DNA from: JAVBPT01 sp031549455
GTDB taxonomy: Bacteria > Bacillota > Clostridia > Lachnospirales > JAKSVV01
Assembly: GCA_031549455.1 (NCBI GenBank)
Contig: JAVBPT010000057.1
Location: forward strand, 1 to 32,519
DNA: 32,519 nt
Direction: 5' to 3'
A program made the position numbers and the translations under genes. The notes beneath the pieces were generated by a model. It was not told the DNA's origin, did no database searches, and saw only the letters and a list, made by a program, of their open reading frames with translations. Positions 32,036 to 32,519 of the stretch are shown piece after piece (position 1 is the stretch's first letter; each line of letters starts with the position of its first letter).

Positions 32036-32519
32036 ATGAAAATAAAAAATCATTTTGATGAGTTAAGCATGCTTTTTATCGTTGTGTTTACCATCCTTTC
32101 ATTTGCACCACTTGTATATGCAGAAGACATTTCTAATCACTGGGCAGTTAAAAACATAGATTTACTGAGAAATGAATCCATTATCAGTGGTGATGAGAAT
32201 GGCAATATCTATCCAGATCTTTTTATTACACGCTCAGAATTTGTTAAAGTCATAAATAGTGTATTTTATTATGATGAAAAAGATAACGCCAATTTTCCGG
32301 ATATAAAGAGCGATAAATGGTATTCTGATGAATTTTGTATCGCAAAGAAGGCGGGGTACATTTGGGGAGACCAGGAGGGAAGCGCGAATCCGGAGCAAAA
32401 TATCACACGCGCAGAAGTGGCGGTGATATTGGCGAGGATATTGGGTCTTGAAAGTGAAAAAAAATCCAGTGGTTTTATGGATAATCAAGATATTCCGGTT
32501 TGGGCTTTATCAAGCATGA
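32036..32519 (+). CDS. S-layer-homology (SLH) domain surface protein, 5' portion
   Basis: The open frame runs off the end of the window (161 codons seen). A signal peptide (MLFIVVFTILSFAPLVYA, cleavage about residue 30) is followed by SLH repeats: the first has HWAVKNIDLLRNESIISG...ITRSEFVKVI (about 36-75). The second has FPDIKSDKWYSDEFCIAKKAGYI...ITRAEVAVILARILGL. A third begins at GFMDNQDIPVWALSS near the end. SLH domains bind the pyruvylated secondary wall polymer, the product of CsaB. The ATG at 32036 is nine bases after AGGAGG; ATGs at 32027 (no spacing) and 32031 (out of frame, immediate stop) are rejected. The C-terminal part, which would tell the enzyme or S-layer function, is missing. 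Confidence 0.92.
   Translation, partial: MKIKNHFDELSMLFIVVFTILSFAPLVYAEDISNHWAVKNIDLLRNESIISGDENGNIYPDLFITRSEFVKVINSVFYYDEKDNANFPDIKSDKWYSDEFCIAKKAGYIWGDQEGSANPEQNITRAEVAVILARILGLESEKKSSGFMDNQDIPVWALSSM

Overview
The window (about 40% GC by eye) comes from a flagellated, spore-forming, S-layer-bearing clostridium. FlgN and two FlgK proteins show flagella. Two small CotF-like proteins point to sporulation. CsaB and an SLH-domain protein indicate an S-layer anchored on a pyruvylated wall polymer. RNase J, GyrB, DnaB and LepA are Firmicutes-like, and promoters are near-consensus sigma-A sites, many with an extended -10. Tandem flgK genes suggest the Lachnospirales or a neighbouring order; that placement is an inference from memory. 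Genes are tightly packed, no gap reaches 300 bases, and no tRNA, rRNA, CRISPR array, insertion sequence or prophage was seen.

Layout. 1-1.8 kb: 3' part of uvrA. 2.0-2.35 kb: a 104-residue double-HTH protein behind a perfect consensus promoter. 2.6-5.8 kb: miaB-lepA, overlapping genes with two candidate promoters. 5.8-6.8 kb (minus): a soluble GGDEF protein. 7.0-13.7 kb: a six-gene surface-polysaccharide operon (GT4 transferase, MurJ-type flippase, GT4 transferase, DUF4330-like protein, O-antigen polymerase/ligase, CsaB) in which every junction overlaps or abuts. 13.8-14.4 kb: an unrecognised coiled-coil protein. 14.5-16.0 kb: a tyrosine phenol-lyase/tryptophanase-fold enzyme with altered active-site positions. 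16.0-17.1 kb: a cytosolic peptidoglycan-binding M14 peptidase. 17.2-20.0 kb: dnaB, a 46-residue protein and a zinc-ribbon/TPR membrane protein. 20.2-23.5 kb: gyrB with a secreted stalk-domain protein. 23.6-27.5 kb: flgN-flgK-flgK. 27.7-28.8 kb: a GDPD-like lipoprotein. 28.8-29.3 kb (minus): two CotF-like proteins. 29.4-30.1 kb: nth. 30.3-31.9 kb: RNase J. 32.0 kb to the end: start of an SLH protein.

How the genes fit together. The most coherent module is 7.0-13.7 kb. CsaB pyruvylates the wall polymer that SLH domains bind, and an SLH protein lies at the window's end, so the operon probably makes and exports the S-layer-anchoring polymer. The DUF4330-like protein is its least understood member. 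The other points most worth a second look are the divergent PLP lyase, the dnaB-linked small protein and membrane TPR protein, and the RNase J gene, whose strong Shine-Dalgarno sequence lies inside the annotated ORF with no standard start codon after it. No clearly new defence or mobile system was found.
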